64,000 nt of DNA from Patiria miniata. Taxonomy: Eukaryota > Echinodermata > Asteroidea > Valvatida > Asterinidae. The notes under the pieces are model-generated. The model searched no databases. It was not told where the DNA came from and saw nothing but the letters and a program-made list of their open reading frames with translations. The stretch is from assembly GCF_015706575.1 (NCBI RefSeq), contig NW_024037056.1, positions 12,537,176 through 12,601,175 of the forward strand, given 5' to 3'. Positions 21,501 to 29,600 of this stretch are shown here, piece by piece; position 1 is the stretch's first letter; every line of letters begins with the position of its first letter. The translations under genes and the position numbers were made by a program.

Positions 21501-24265
21501 ATCACAGGCTGAACTTCTGGTGGGGACTTTTCTTCGATCTTGATTGCTGGTTTTTCTTTTTCAGGCAACTCTGTCTCAGGTTCCTTAAAGTGGTGGGATA
21601 TATAGTCGCTGGTGCGGACAGCGGAGTCAACGACTGGCAACTGCAAATCTTCTTGGATACTGGCCGAACCTTCCTTCAAGGCGACTGACTCTAAAAATTC
21701 TGCTTCTGCTTCTGCCATTGCATACTCCTTTTCTGCACTCAATAGAAGAAGAGCATTGGCAACGTCTTGTTCTTGCCGACGAAGACCTGCCTCTTTCTGG
21801 GTGAATTCCACCTTTGCTTTCAACGACTTGGCTTTAGCACGAGCCAGAATGGCTGCTGAGCTCATGTTTGACTTCAGGGAACTTCTGCTGGTTTTGTGTG
21901 ATGCCCGTGTTCGTTGAGAACTGGCACTGTTTGCGTCGTCTGAGTCAAGTACTTCGATCATCTTGAATAGTTCTTTTTACTATGACGAACATGGAGCGCC
22001 GAGGGCGCCCTCTCTCCGACAAGTTAACCTCTGACTAATACAGGATTTGTGAACTTTGACTGCTTTATTCTCATTCCTGTGTCGTGGGTGGACCACATGA
22101 GGTAAAACTGAAAGCAAGAAATACAAGGAAAATACACTAAGTACAATTAACAATGTGCACAAATTTACACAGGTTGGCAAGAGATTTAACACTACCAGAC
22201 ATAAAAATATAAATGAAATATTGAAAGATCAAAAAGTAATATGTCGAACTGATACATGTATAGGAAACATCACAAAGGTAAGTGCATAATATCATCTCAA
22301 AAATTCCAAGGGATAGTACATTCACATTAGATAATCTATGAAAATTAACCTACAGAACTGTGCTCTCCAAAAGATGAAGTATCCTCAAACTTCCTATGGG
22401 TCTGGAATACTGAAATCATCAACCTAAAACAAAGAAAAATTGCATAGTTCCTAAATACACTGTAAACCTTGCAGCACTACTGCAATTTCCAAATAAGGAT
22501 ACGCTCATCCCAAATATGGAATCCAGCTCATGAATATTCATAACATCGGAAAAAATGGCGAGAGCATGTGCTTAGGCAGGCCTCGTGTGCACACAAAACT
22601 AAGTTCCTAACCTTATATAACATTCCAACATCGTCGATATGAAAACATAAAATGACCAAATATCCACTGTTTCTTGACCAGAAAACAATACTGAACATTT
22701 CAGTCAGTTCATCTGAGAAACCGGCCTCGATATTGAGGGAAATTCTAAGGCACAAAATCAGGGAAAGTTTTCGCAAGGCACAAGAAAATTATCGATACGA
22801 TACAGAAAATCATGGTGGCAAAATGTGACTGAAAATTACGATACAAATTACTCATCAAATAACAATCAATAATCACTGACACAAGTATAAATGGAATCTT
22901 AAACTCACCAGTGGTCTTCTGGTGTAAGGCTATCGGTATAGAGTGGTCTCAAAAAGATGGAAAAATGGGCACTAAAATGGACTAAAACTTGGCGTGACTG
23001 AACAATTGTGTAACTTGAGCGAAAAACTACAATGACCACGAGAGGGCGCAATACTACGATATCGCAACTCACACTGCCAGGGGTGAACATAACAAGCCGC
23101 CATTAATGTTTCTACCGTTTTTTGAACTTGCACACATGCATGGCTTCAAGTTTACTTTCAAACAAATATAGGACAAAATATATATAGCCTAGCAATTAAT
23201 GATGTGCACTATAGGCCCTACTATGATTAGAAACAGGAAAAATACAGACGCCGGCGAGAAAAAGGAAACGCGGGAAGCCGGAGACGAGAACTTACTTGGC
23301 CTTACGGCGAAGGAATATGCGCCAAAATAGGCAGTCGTACTATCAAACAGGCAGCGATGTTAACCCGCGTTTAAGCAACGGCCGGCGGAAGTAGGCCTAG
23401 CCTGTAGCGACTGAAAACACCTTACACCATACAAAAATGCCAGTGGTTGAGCTCCAATAAATAGATATGACTTGTCCTTACCTATACACATTGTGTAGGT
23501 TCAGGTTACAACTCCAGTCCGTTACGCATCTCCACACACCCACAACATGCAGCCACCCATGCCATACCAGCATCAGCAACGGCAGCAGCAGCAGTTTACG
23601 ATGCTACAGCAACGGCAGGTACCCGCATACCGTGCCCAGGGCATTGTGCCACTGCAGAGCGCACCCGGGGACACACAGCCTGCACATCCCAACAGTGTCA
23701 GCGGTAAGTCAAATACATGTAATAGAAAGTTACCTATGCAAAATGGATCCTGCCTGCATATCACGCACGGCACAGTGACCAATTAGATCACGACTTTTAG
23801 TCACGTGACCACAATTGTCAAACTCGGTCGCAACAACTTCGTCCCCAGTGCTTACTTTATTTCCACCCTTGTTTCCAATAGAGAGAGCAGGTAGTGGTGG
23901 GCATGTACTGCTCGACACCCTGGGGACGAGGTTGCGGTCGCAACACTGAGGAAATGTGGGCGGAGCTTAAGCCAAATCCGTTCCATTCACGCTGTACAAA
24001 AAAGCTGCCGCGTTGGCGCGCAAATTTTACAATCACCGCAGTGCATCATGGGAAAAGTTGCAATTTGACCCAGATGTTTCCTATTAAAATGAACATAAGT
24101 ACAAACTTACACTTTAATCTTAATTTTTTTAAACACATTTTCCCCCGTTTTCTGACAGATTATTTAAGGAGCCCAGATGAAAGCCATGCAAACGAGCCAG
24201 AGCTACCACCAGCCTACAGCGACTCACCGCCGCCTAGCTACAGCCTCAGCACGGGTTACATGTAA
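12588..24265 (+). CDS. MS4A/CD20-like tetraspan membrane protein, poly-Q (paralogue 2)
   Basis: Six coding exons: 12628-13178, 13508-13573, 14407-14526, 14853-14978, 23505-23703 and 24159-24265. Their phases (0,0,0,0,1) match the upstream paralogue, so the two are tandem duplicates. The likely start is the ATG at 12628 (MIKRDARIEQ). The N-terminus holds four copies of a THQQAPP-type heptad and then poly-Q. The core reads AKSLGILQIVLAIV (TM1), GVPIWGGIC/FYLPAGILGV (TM2), SCMTMSILSSLAAG (TM3) and a last segment ending AFCCKYRCACC, typical of CD20-like proteins (PF04103). The tail ends ELPPAYSDSPPPSY, with two PPxY motifs. As in gene 1, the Q-rich frame and the TM1 frame differ by one base. With correction the protein is about 389 residues. 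The intron between exons 4 and 5 (8.5 kb) carries a BEL/Pao retrotransposon in antisense orientation, which would have to be spliced out. Confidence 0.75.
12702..12810 (+). repeat. 21-bp coding minisatellite (THQQAPP heptads)
   Basis: About four tandem copies of a 21-bp unit (core ccaacaggctccgccc) encode the heptad THQQAPP in the N-terminal tail of MS4A-like gene 2. Because the period is a multiple of three, changes in copy number keep the frame. Paralogue 1 lacks this array. Confidence 0.8.
12940..12962 (+). other. Frame break in exon 1 of MS4A-like gene 2
   Basis: The Q-rich frame reads ...LQANGASG. The frame encoding TM1 continues from here as VQPYQAQLSPRQ...ARRYR, which aligns with IQPHPYQQG...NRRYR in paralogue 1. 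The shift has the same direction (one base short; 551 + 1 is divisible by 3) and lies at the homologous spot beside a CCGGG run. The TM1 frame is open back to 12606 without an ATG. Confidence 0.65.
13962..14185 (-). mobile_element. tRNA-like core flanked by inverted repeats (SINE/MITE composite, copy 1)
   Basis: On the minus strand a tRNA-like core has an A box (TAGCTCAGTGGTCGAGTGG) and a B box (GGGTTCGAGTCCC). It is enclosed by the perfect inverted pair ACTGTATACTCAGT (13987-14000) and ACTGAGTATACAGT (14146-14159). The same arrangement, less its left arm, recurs at 60990-61190. It lies in intron 2 of MS4A-like gene 2. Confidence 0.7.
14582..14755. repeat. Dispersed repeat, family B (copy 2)
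   Basis: Matches 8891-9060 over most of its length, in the same orientation, with scattered substitutions. It lies in intron 3 of MS4A-like gene 2. Confidence 0.7.
15901..17014 (-). repeat. 3' LTR of the BEL/Pao element
   Basis: This 1,114-bp terminal repeat lies downstream in element orientation. It is preceded by target duplication AGCCG at 15896-15900 and adjoins the polypurine tract at 17015-17022. Small ORFs inside it recur identically in the other LTR and are not counted as genes. Confidence 0.92.
17225..21961 (-). CDS. Gag-Pol polyprotein of BEL/Pao retrotransposon, truncated in integrase
   Basis: The ORF encodes 1,578 residues without a stop or frameshift. In order it has an N-terminal coiled region (about 35-95); a Gag-like domain (about 200-395, including GNYRAW and LVLGSLEGE); a CCHC knuckle (C462, C465, H470, C475) with a second CxxC...H finger at 481-493; a protease region with the DDQSDGS signature (564-570); reverse transcriptase (about 867-1030) with the catalytic YMDD at 1009-1012; and RNase H with acidic motifs FGDSS (1191-1195), RLE (1235-1237) and TDS (1266-1268). 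After it come the two histidines of the integrase zinc-binding motif (H1507, H1512) and TLGTIRNEGYW. The expected following cysteines and the whole DDE core are absent; the ORF ends in unrelated residues. It could still make Gag, RT and RNase H, but it would need integrase from another copy. Confidence 0.92.
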   Translation of the reverse strand: MIEVLDSDDANSASSQRTRASHKTSRSSLKSNMSSAAILARAKAKSLKAKVEFTQKEAGLRRQEQDVANALLLLSAEKEYAMAEAEAEFLESVALKEGSASIQEDLQLPVVDSAVRTSDYISHHFKEPETELPEKEKPAIKIEEKSPPEVQPVIRVKKDDAETKPALPSQYIPKDGKLPEPPSPPIKESLNSISNMLVKKELVKSGIRKFKCSAGNYRAWKCSFQQATKDLELKPYEELNLVLGSLEGETESFVQRIYSIHIDRPEEGLKRTWEYLEQKHGSPEAVERELTGRLEQFQKISPKGSTKLEEFGYLLLEVQYLKESEKFPGLLALDSSRGLQPLVQKLPEWLQNKWREKGSEYKKKHAVLFPPFEEFVKFIQHHARVQSDPSFQFTDAVKSAAERSSSRPSFTVRKTGVEEGSAAKETSRCPVHNTAHKLQDCRVFCQKSIDEKISFVKENRLCFRCLRANHIIKNCKTPVRCDICGKSHVTVMHRPAPSQEVPPASNQTPPTMKYDNRPQIIVTPKCTRVCGNGKEGRSCAKICLAKAYLEEKPDHVITTYVIIDDQSDGSLINENLLERLGVEQNKSTYAVKTVNGLQEVHGRKLSGLVIESMDGTVSAPTPTLFECNNIPGDVAEIPTPEVAAAFDHLKPIAPMIPPLNKDAEIAVLLGRDALQFHKVREVINGKDDQPWAHRLDLGWVVVGEVCLNGAHIRTDISYLQQDVISTYFTQVLRNGRHSAQFQPCDKAVKVFHTRPKAAELGEEVFISTSADERLGPSSDDREFMELIAGKMKKDQDGNWCPPLPLRKNRRRLPNNKTQAVSRMKALASSLAKDEKKRQHYIEFMRKILEKGLAKQVLDEATSASEEVWYLPHFGVYHPQKPDKLRVVFDSSAVFSGVSLNDVLLSGPDMMNQLLGVLIRFREEPVAVTADIEQMFYAFRVREDHTRFLRFLWYEDNNPNAAIVTYCMTVHVFGNKPSPAVAISGLRKTAEEGEAEFGTDVRELIERNFYMDDLLKSFPTKEEAVDMLKRTKDLLSTANIRLHKFASSDAGVLAAFEPSELAPNLAEADLSNKDESTIRRTLGVSWDLEADSFTFQIAEPNANACTKRTVLSEVNGVFDPIGLAAPVIIKGKMLLREMTRDGGGWDDPLPKDLLQDWVMWRKSLIALTDVRVPRSFAPFSTTEVVRRELHTFGDSSNKAIGAVCYLRTVGSNDEVHVQLVMGKAKLAPKAAVTIPRLELCASVLATEMEDYVTQELQIKVDESNFYTDSKVVLGYITNRKRRFRTYVCNRVNRLLKTSEPEQWAYVPSERNPADLALRSILAAELSGSMWIAGPEFLRLKDLPSSHKQREIEILQDDPEVSPEKISCNKIVLPDASFGSERFTRFSSWDSAMRATTNLFHIANSFRAEFDCKGWHVCEKAKSIRECLKAETVIIKSVQSEAFATELAELRSGKLTKKNKLASLNPYLDSNRVLRGRLQKAQLSERATHPAVLPKNNNYVTKLIIKHFHQQCSHQGRHITLGTIRNEGYWVLDGQRHIRKASVEMVAADQRSLFLQPARELTKKTLLRPISDLVLLIPSE
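21981..23094 (-). repeat. 5' LTR of the BEL/Pao element
   Basis: This 1,114-bp repeat shows no mismatch to the 15901-17014 copy in the lines compared by eye. It is followed by AGCCG at 23095-23099. Only 19 bp separate it from the gag-pol start codon, leaving very little leader. Confidence 0.92.
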
Positions 24266-24670
24266 AGGGAAGAGAATAAATATTACCCTGTATTGGGTAT
24301 ATTTTCCTGTAATTGGGTATATTCTCATACCCAATTGGGGTAATTACTCCCCAATGAGAGTAGTTAAAGGGAAGGAAAGTTATCGTGAAACGCAAATAAT
24401 ACCCAGAATTTTGTGTATTTTGTTTTGATATCCTATAAGAAAGATATTGTAATTGGGAAGTATATACACTACCCTAGATCAGGGTACATTTTTCTATCCC
24501 GTTTAAGATAAAATGAGAGTTGATTTGGGGAAGGATACATGACCCTAGATCAGGGTATATTATAACACTGAATCTGGTGTATTTTGTTTTGGTGTCCTAC
24601 AGGAAAGATTGGGAAGTATACGGTACCCTAAATCAGGGTACATTTTTCTATCCGTTTTAAGATATTATTA
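24266..24670. repeat. Internally repeated 3' UTR of MS4A-like gene 2
   Basis: The segment gattgggaagtata...ccctagatcagggtacattttt occurs at least twice (about 24455-24500 and 24605-24660), and ttgggtatatt motifs recur near 24290 and 24310. It follows the stop codon directly and has no ORF. Confidence 0.6.
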
Positions 24671-25360
24671 CTGGAGTTAATTTGAAGGGGAACATAAAAG
24701 ACCTGTGCTAAAACTATGACAAGATTTTCTCAATAAGCAAGCTTTTATGTTCGTACGCATAAAACTTTGTTGCGTTTTGCTGCATCTTTCTAGACAGAAT
24801 TATACATCTTGCTTTTTCTCATATTTTGAAATGACTCGTTTTTACTCGTTGTGCTTGCCAGATTCATTGGCCATGTTGATGCAATTTTGTTTAATTTCGG
24901 GATGCAGCTTTTTGTCAGCTTGTGGCATTTTAAAAGTAGGTTTTAAGGTGAAACATTGAAATCATTCAGCATGGGGCTTTTACCATTAGCAACATTTCTG
25001 ATACTTTCATTGATAAAAAAAGTGGAAAATTTGCATGAGTTGGAATGCAAAGTAAGGCATTGTCACGTGTGGGTCACATGATAAATAACCACATATCACA
25101 GTCAATAAGAACAAATTTAGACTATTTGTTTTCGAAAGAACAAAGTCTTTTTATTGAACCCCTTGTTATTACCATGATTGTACATTACATGTATATCATG
25201 TATTTTACAAAAACCTAATGCTCATATTTACCTGTATATTACTCCATATCCCCAAAACAAGAAATTAACACCTTTTTAAATATTTACATGTAAACTTTCA
25301 AATAACTTGAGTGAACAACTACTTGTAAATAACATAGTTTTTGTGGGTAAGACACACCAA

Positions 25361-25490
25361 TGTTCCGACACACCTATGTTCGGACACCCCTATGTTTTGA
25401 CTGCACATATTCCTATCCCTAACCCTAACCGGGAGTAACACAATCTTATGTGCAGGTCGTCGGAACATAGGGGTGTCGGTACATAGAGCA
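25361..25490. mobile_element. Short inverted-repeat element with a CCCTAA core
   Basis: gttccgacacacctatgttc on the left pairs with cggaacataggggtgtcgg on the right. Between them is ccctaaccctaacc, identical to the vertebrate-type telomere unit. About 130 bp, with no ORF. Confidence 0.55.
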
Positions 25491-26261
25491 TTCAACGTTT
25501 TCGTATACATGCATAGATCTGCAAGAACATCGTAAGTGGTAAAGATAAGCTGTACCTAAACTTGTCTAAATACGGTATAACAAACTTTCTGAGAGTTTTC
25601 TGTTTTGAATTTTGTGTATCAATGGACCCTTCCTGTCTGTCAATCAAACCGTGTGCATTGACCAATCAGGTCAAGACTTTCAATCAGGTCACCATGGACA
25701 AACCAAGGGTGGGCGGGGCTTATAACCAAATCTGGAATGTTCCATTGGTAGTTCAGGGGACTTTTTTCTATATTCCTGAAACTGAAAAGCCGCACAACAA
25801 AAATCAGATCTGTTAAATATTTCAGGATAATTACAACTGTTTTGTCTCTGTAAAAGATACTTGACTTGTTAATGTTCATTTTGGTAATAATGTGTTGAAT
25901 CTATTCAAAGCAGCCTCATGCATATTCATATATCTATGCTCCCATGATGAATATTAATGACATGACAGTATTTTTTTAGTATGACCAACGCCTGGAACAA
26001 CCAAATAAATATTTGTTTCAATAAAACATACAATGAATACATTGTCTTTCTGTTCATGTATGACTTTGAAATATGACATTTACAGCTGATGTGACTATTA
26101 AATATATGGAGGGTGAAAATATTGATACAAAAACTGCTCTGGCAAAAGATGAAGCACAACCAACAAACAGTTCTAAATTGTATGCACAAAAATGGTAAAT
26201 AGTAGGTAAAACGTCCAGTGACCAACTGTAATCTGTCTTCTGATGTAGGAGCTGAACTGAT

Positions 26262-26515
26262 TGTAGTGTTTTTCCTAGTCCCAGAAAGGGCGAGCCTACA
26301 TCACTTTGTGTACCTGACTGGCTGACTGGCTAACTGACTGTCACTTGTGAAATAAACTTGCATAAGTCTCACGTTAGCCCAAATGTTTCACTTTGCTGGT
26401 CCCAGAGGGCTGGCCTACAGTTCTCTTTGTACATATCTCACCGACTCACTGTCGCTTGTGAATTAGACTTGTATAAGTCTCCCCCGGCCTAAAATTTTCA
26501 CTCGACTACCTAGAT
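26262..26515. repeat. Dispersed tandem repeat, family C (two units)
   Basis: Two units of about 120 bp each contain gtcccagag/aagggc, a CTGACTGGCTGACT-like stretch, cttgtgaa(a/t) and acttg(c/t)ataagtctc. A reverse-oriented copy occupies 63870-64000. It lies just beyond the stop of the PHF20-like gene. Confidence 0.65.
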
Positions 26516-26619
26516 CCCTAGGACCAAACTGGTCTGGACCAGTTTTACTAGACTTGTCTAGTCTCTTTTGCTTGTAAATTTCTTCTGCTTAACCCAAAGG
26601 AACAGTCTTTTTTTTTTTT

Positions 26620-29600
26620 TCAAATCGATACCAGTTTGTTGACTCGCTCGAGATCGACCATGAGGGTGCTGATGGTTTGTTTCATCTTCAGGGAGTCTGG
26701 TGGGACGTAAGGTGAATCCTTGCTGCCAGCTGATTGGTTGAATGCGAGCTCCAGTGCTGAAAATGGAAACATTATACAGTTTGAAAACTGAACAGCTATT
26801 TTAGTGTTAATCTGGATGATGAACTCTTAAAACAAACATCAAATGAATATTATACTCCCACACTCTTTTGTCCGTTCCCACTCCCTGTGACCTTTGATCC
26901 TTCCCCTTTCTGGTCCCTCCCCTGTTCACACCAGACCCCTTGTGGTTTGCCATCTCCCTTTGTTTCTTTGTTCTCTCATCCACCCTCCCCTGCATCTTTC
27001 CACACCTTTCACACCTAATCCTCCTTTTGTGTTTCTTCTTTCAGCCCTGCATGTTTGTGTGCACCCCCTTGTTAATGTATGTGCCTCTGTCATTTCTGTT
27101 TTAGCCTCTGAAGAAGAACTTGCTAAGTTCGCAACGTCAGGCCACATTAATTTTAAGATTTATATATTTCAGGTCCACCCAGTCAGTAAGCAGTTTGCAG
27201 CAGTCTTACTTTTTTTCATGAATATTATATGGATCAGAGTGGGTAACACTTTAAGGCCAAAAAAAATATATATTTGGTCTCTGGTCAGACCAAAGTTCCG
27301 GAATTGACGCGGCCACGCGGGCTTTCGACCATTTGCCTTGGTGCAATTTCCCATTCCTTGGTGCTCTTTGGTAAAAAAAATTGAGGAGGTGCGGAAATAG
27401 AGGGCGCTGTTGGAGCTACCGCGGAACATTTTGGAAAAAAAAAGATCGATGCGCGCGCTGACCAGAGACTGACTTATTTATTTTTTTGGCCTAATGTAAC
27501 TTTTTTTACTTCAACAATTTTAGTAAAGCACAATGAACTAAGTGCTGGAAAAAAAAAAATTCTTGGTTGGACTTCATTTCACGACTTCCGGCTCATTACA
27601 GCCGAAGTGAAGTGCTTGCATTGTTTATTATGTACATTATCATTTTTATTTTGCCAGTGGGCTCTCTTGATAAAATAGACCATAATCATGTTGCGGCCAT
27701 CTTGATTTTGTTTCCCATTCAAATCAGCGTAACCAAAACGAGGCTGGAAGGAAAAATAGTCTGGTTCCGTTTTGCACAAAAAACATTATCATTCAGTACT
27801 GTTATCGGATACAGGGAACATGACTGGAATGGCGGCAGCACAATAAAGGTCTACTGCATGTGAATTTGGCCGGATAGTTGATAAAGTGTCCTAAATGGGT
27901 CAGCACACAGTCTATGGGGAGTAGTGTGGCTTTGTCTAAACCTAGGGTTTATTTCAGCTTCGGATCCGGGAGAGTTTACAAGTCGCTATTCTGCTGTACC
28001 ACTAGTCCCTTTTACCATCCCAAACTGCCCTGCCTGTTACTCCCTGAGCCGCCCAAAATTGCCCCAGCAATTTATGATTTTAAGGACTCATTATTCGAGA
28101 TTCCAGCTTAAAAACGGGTCCAAGTTTCCGCTTCTAAAACATTTAACCCTAACTCACTAGGGGGTGTGCAAAATTATATTGAAATTGGAGGATTCAGGAC
28201 TGTTAGGGTTAATCCTATTTATCCTTTATGTGATCAAAATTCGAGGTATAATTGGTTTGGACAGTGAAGGCCTCTGAGCGATTCTGGAGCCAGGGAGAGA
28301 TCCGAAGCTGAATGCAAAGCCCAGATTTGTGAAATTGGTCGTTCATACCTTCAATTTGTTCCTCCACATAGTCCATGCGGCGTTTGAGTTCCTCCTCCAC
28401 GCACACGATGTGGTTGAAGAGATTCAGCTTGCAGATGCTGGCTGGCACGGTTTGACCACTAGAGGAGATGTCTACCAAAACAGGCACTGCCGCCGGGCTT
28501 GGCTGGGGCAGAGGCGGTGTCGTGGTCTGTAGCAAAAGAAAACATAAAATACATGTAAAGTGTTTATAGCGCTCACAATTTGTTGGCACTATCCTTCATA
28601 ATACTACTCAACACAGAAAAAGGCAAGTGATAGTCCTGTTGCAAGAGACGAAACCAATTTTGGCTGTTTAAGTTGGAAGAAATTTGTGAAAATTGTAAAA
28701 CCAACTATATAGCAGAAAAAATATGTTTATAACAGTGTAGCATAATGAACTTGCGCGGTAATTTAAAGCACATTCTGAAAATGAAGTGTAAAAAGCGCAC
28801 GTAAGTGTGCTTTTCGTCTGACGATTTCTTCGAAAATGACAAAACTTCTGTCAGCAGAAAAGTGTGCTAAGTTGGTGAGCACATAAATCTGCTAAGCACA
28901 GTAAAGTATAGCAACAACAGGTTACCAGCCAGAATGCTGCGTGACATATATCTCTTGTGGCTGGTTCCCATCCAGTTCCTGCTTACCAACAAAATTTTCT
29001 AAGCAGTATATACTGCCAATCAACTCCATGGGCCAATTTCATAGAGCTGCTTAAGCACAAAATTTGCTTAAGCACAAAAACGTCTTGCTTAATAAAATCA
29101 GGTTACCGGCCAAATCTCCATGCGATTGTTATGCTAAGTAAACAACAGCTAAATACCAGTCACAAGCAATGTACATCACATGGAGTTTTGGCTGGTAACC
29201 TAATTTTACTAAGCAATGTTTTTTCGTGCTTAAGCAAATTTTCTGCTTAAGCAGCTCTATGAAATTTGGCCCATGACATAGGGCTCAGATGTGCGAGATA
29301 CAAAAGTTATAACTGCGTTGGATAACTTAACTAGTGAAATCCGAGCAACGGAGGGCGCCATTTACGAACCTTAGCAGCCGTCGATGTACTTTCACTTTCT
29401 GTCTCGCTGGATGTAGCTGTTTTTTTGGAGTACTTGATGAGAGGTTCGTCATCCGAGGAATTCCCATCAGTTCGTGCCTGCTGCTTGGCAACGCCGTCTG
29501 CCTTCCCATGATGCTTTGGTGCGCCCAGTTCCCCTTGTTCACCGGTAACTGAGTCTTTCTTTTCTGTGGTCTGAATCGGAATGCCGCTTTCGTCAATGGT

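Larger units (their letters stand above)
15901..23094 (-). mobile_element. BEL/Pao LTR retrotransposon, full-length LTRs, no integrase core
   Basis: This is a 7,194-bp element on the minus strand inside intron 4 of MS4A-like gene 2. It has two 1,114-bp LTRs offset by exactly 6,080 bp, flanked by the 5-bp direct duplication AGCCG (15896-15900 and 23095-23099). In element orientation the LTR starts TGTTATG and ends CATA. A G-rich polypurine tract (GGGGGGAG) abuts the 3' LTR at 17015. The single internal ORF has Gag, zinc knuckles, protease, RT and RNase H in the BEL/Pao order. Sampled LTR segments show no differences, which implies a recent insertion. Only about 210 bp separate the ORF stop from the 3' LTR, so there is no room for an integrase catalytic core. 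Confidence 0.93.
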
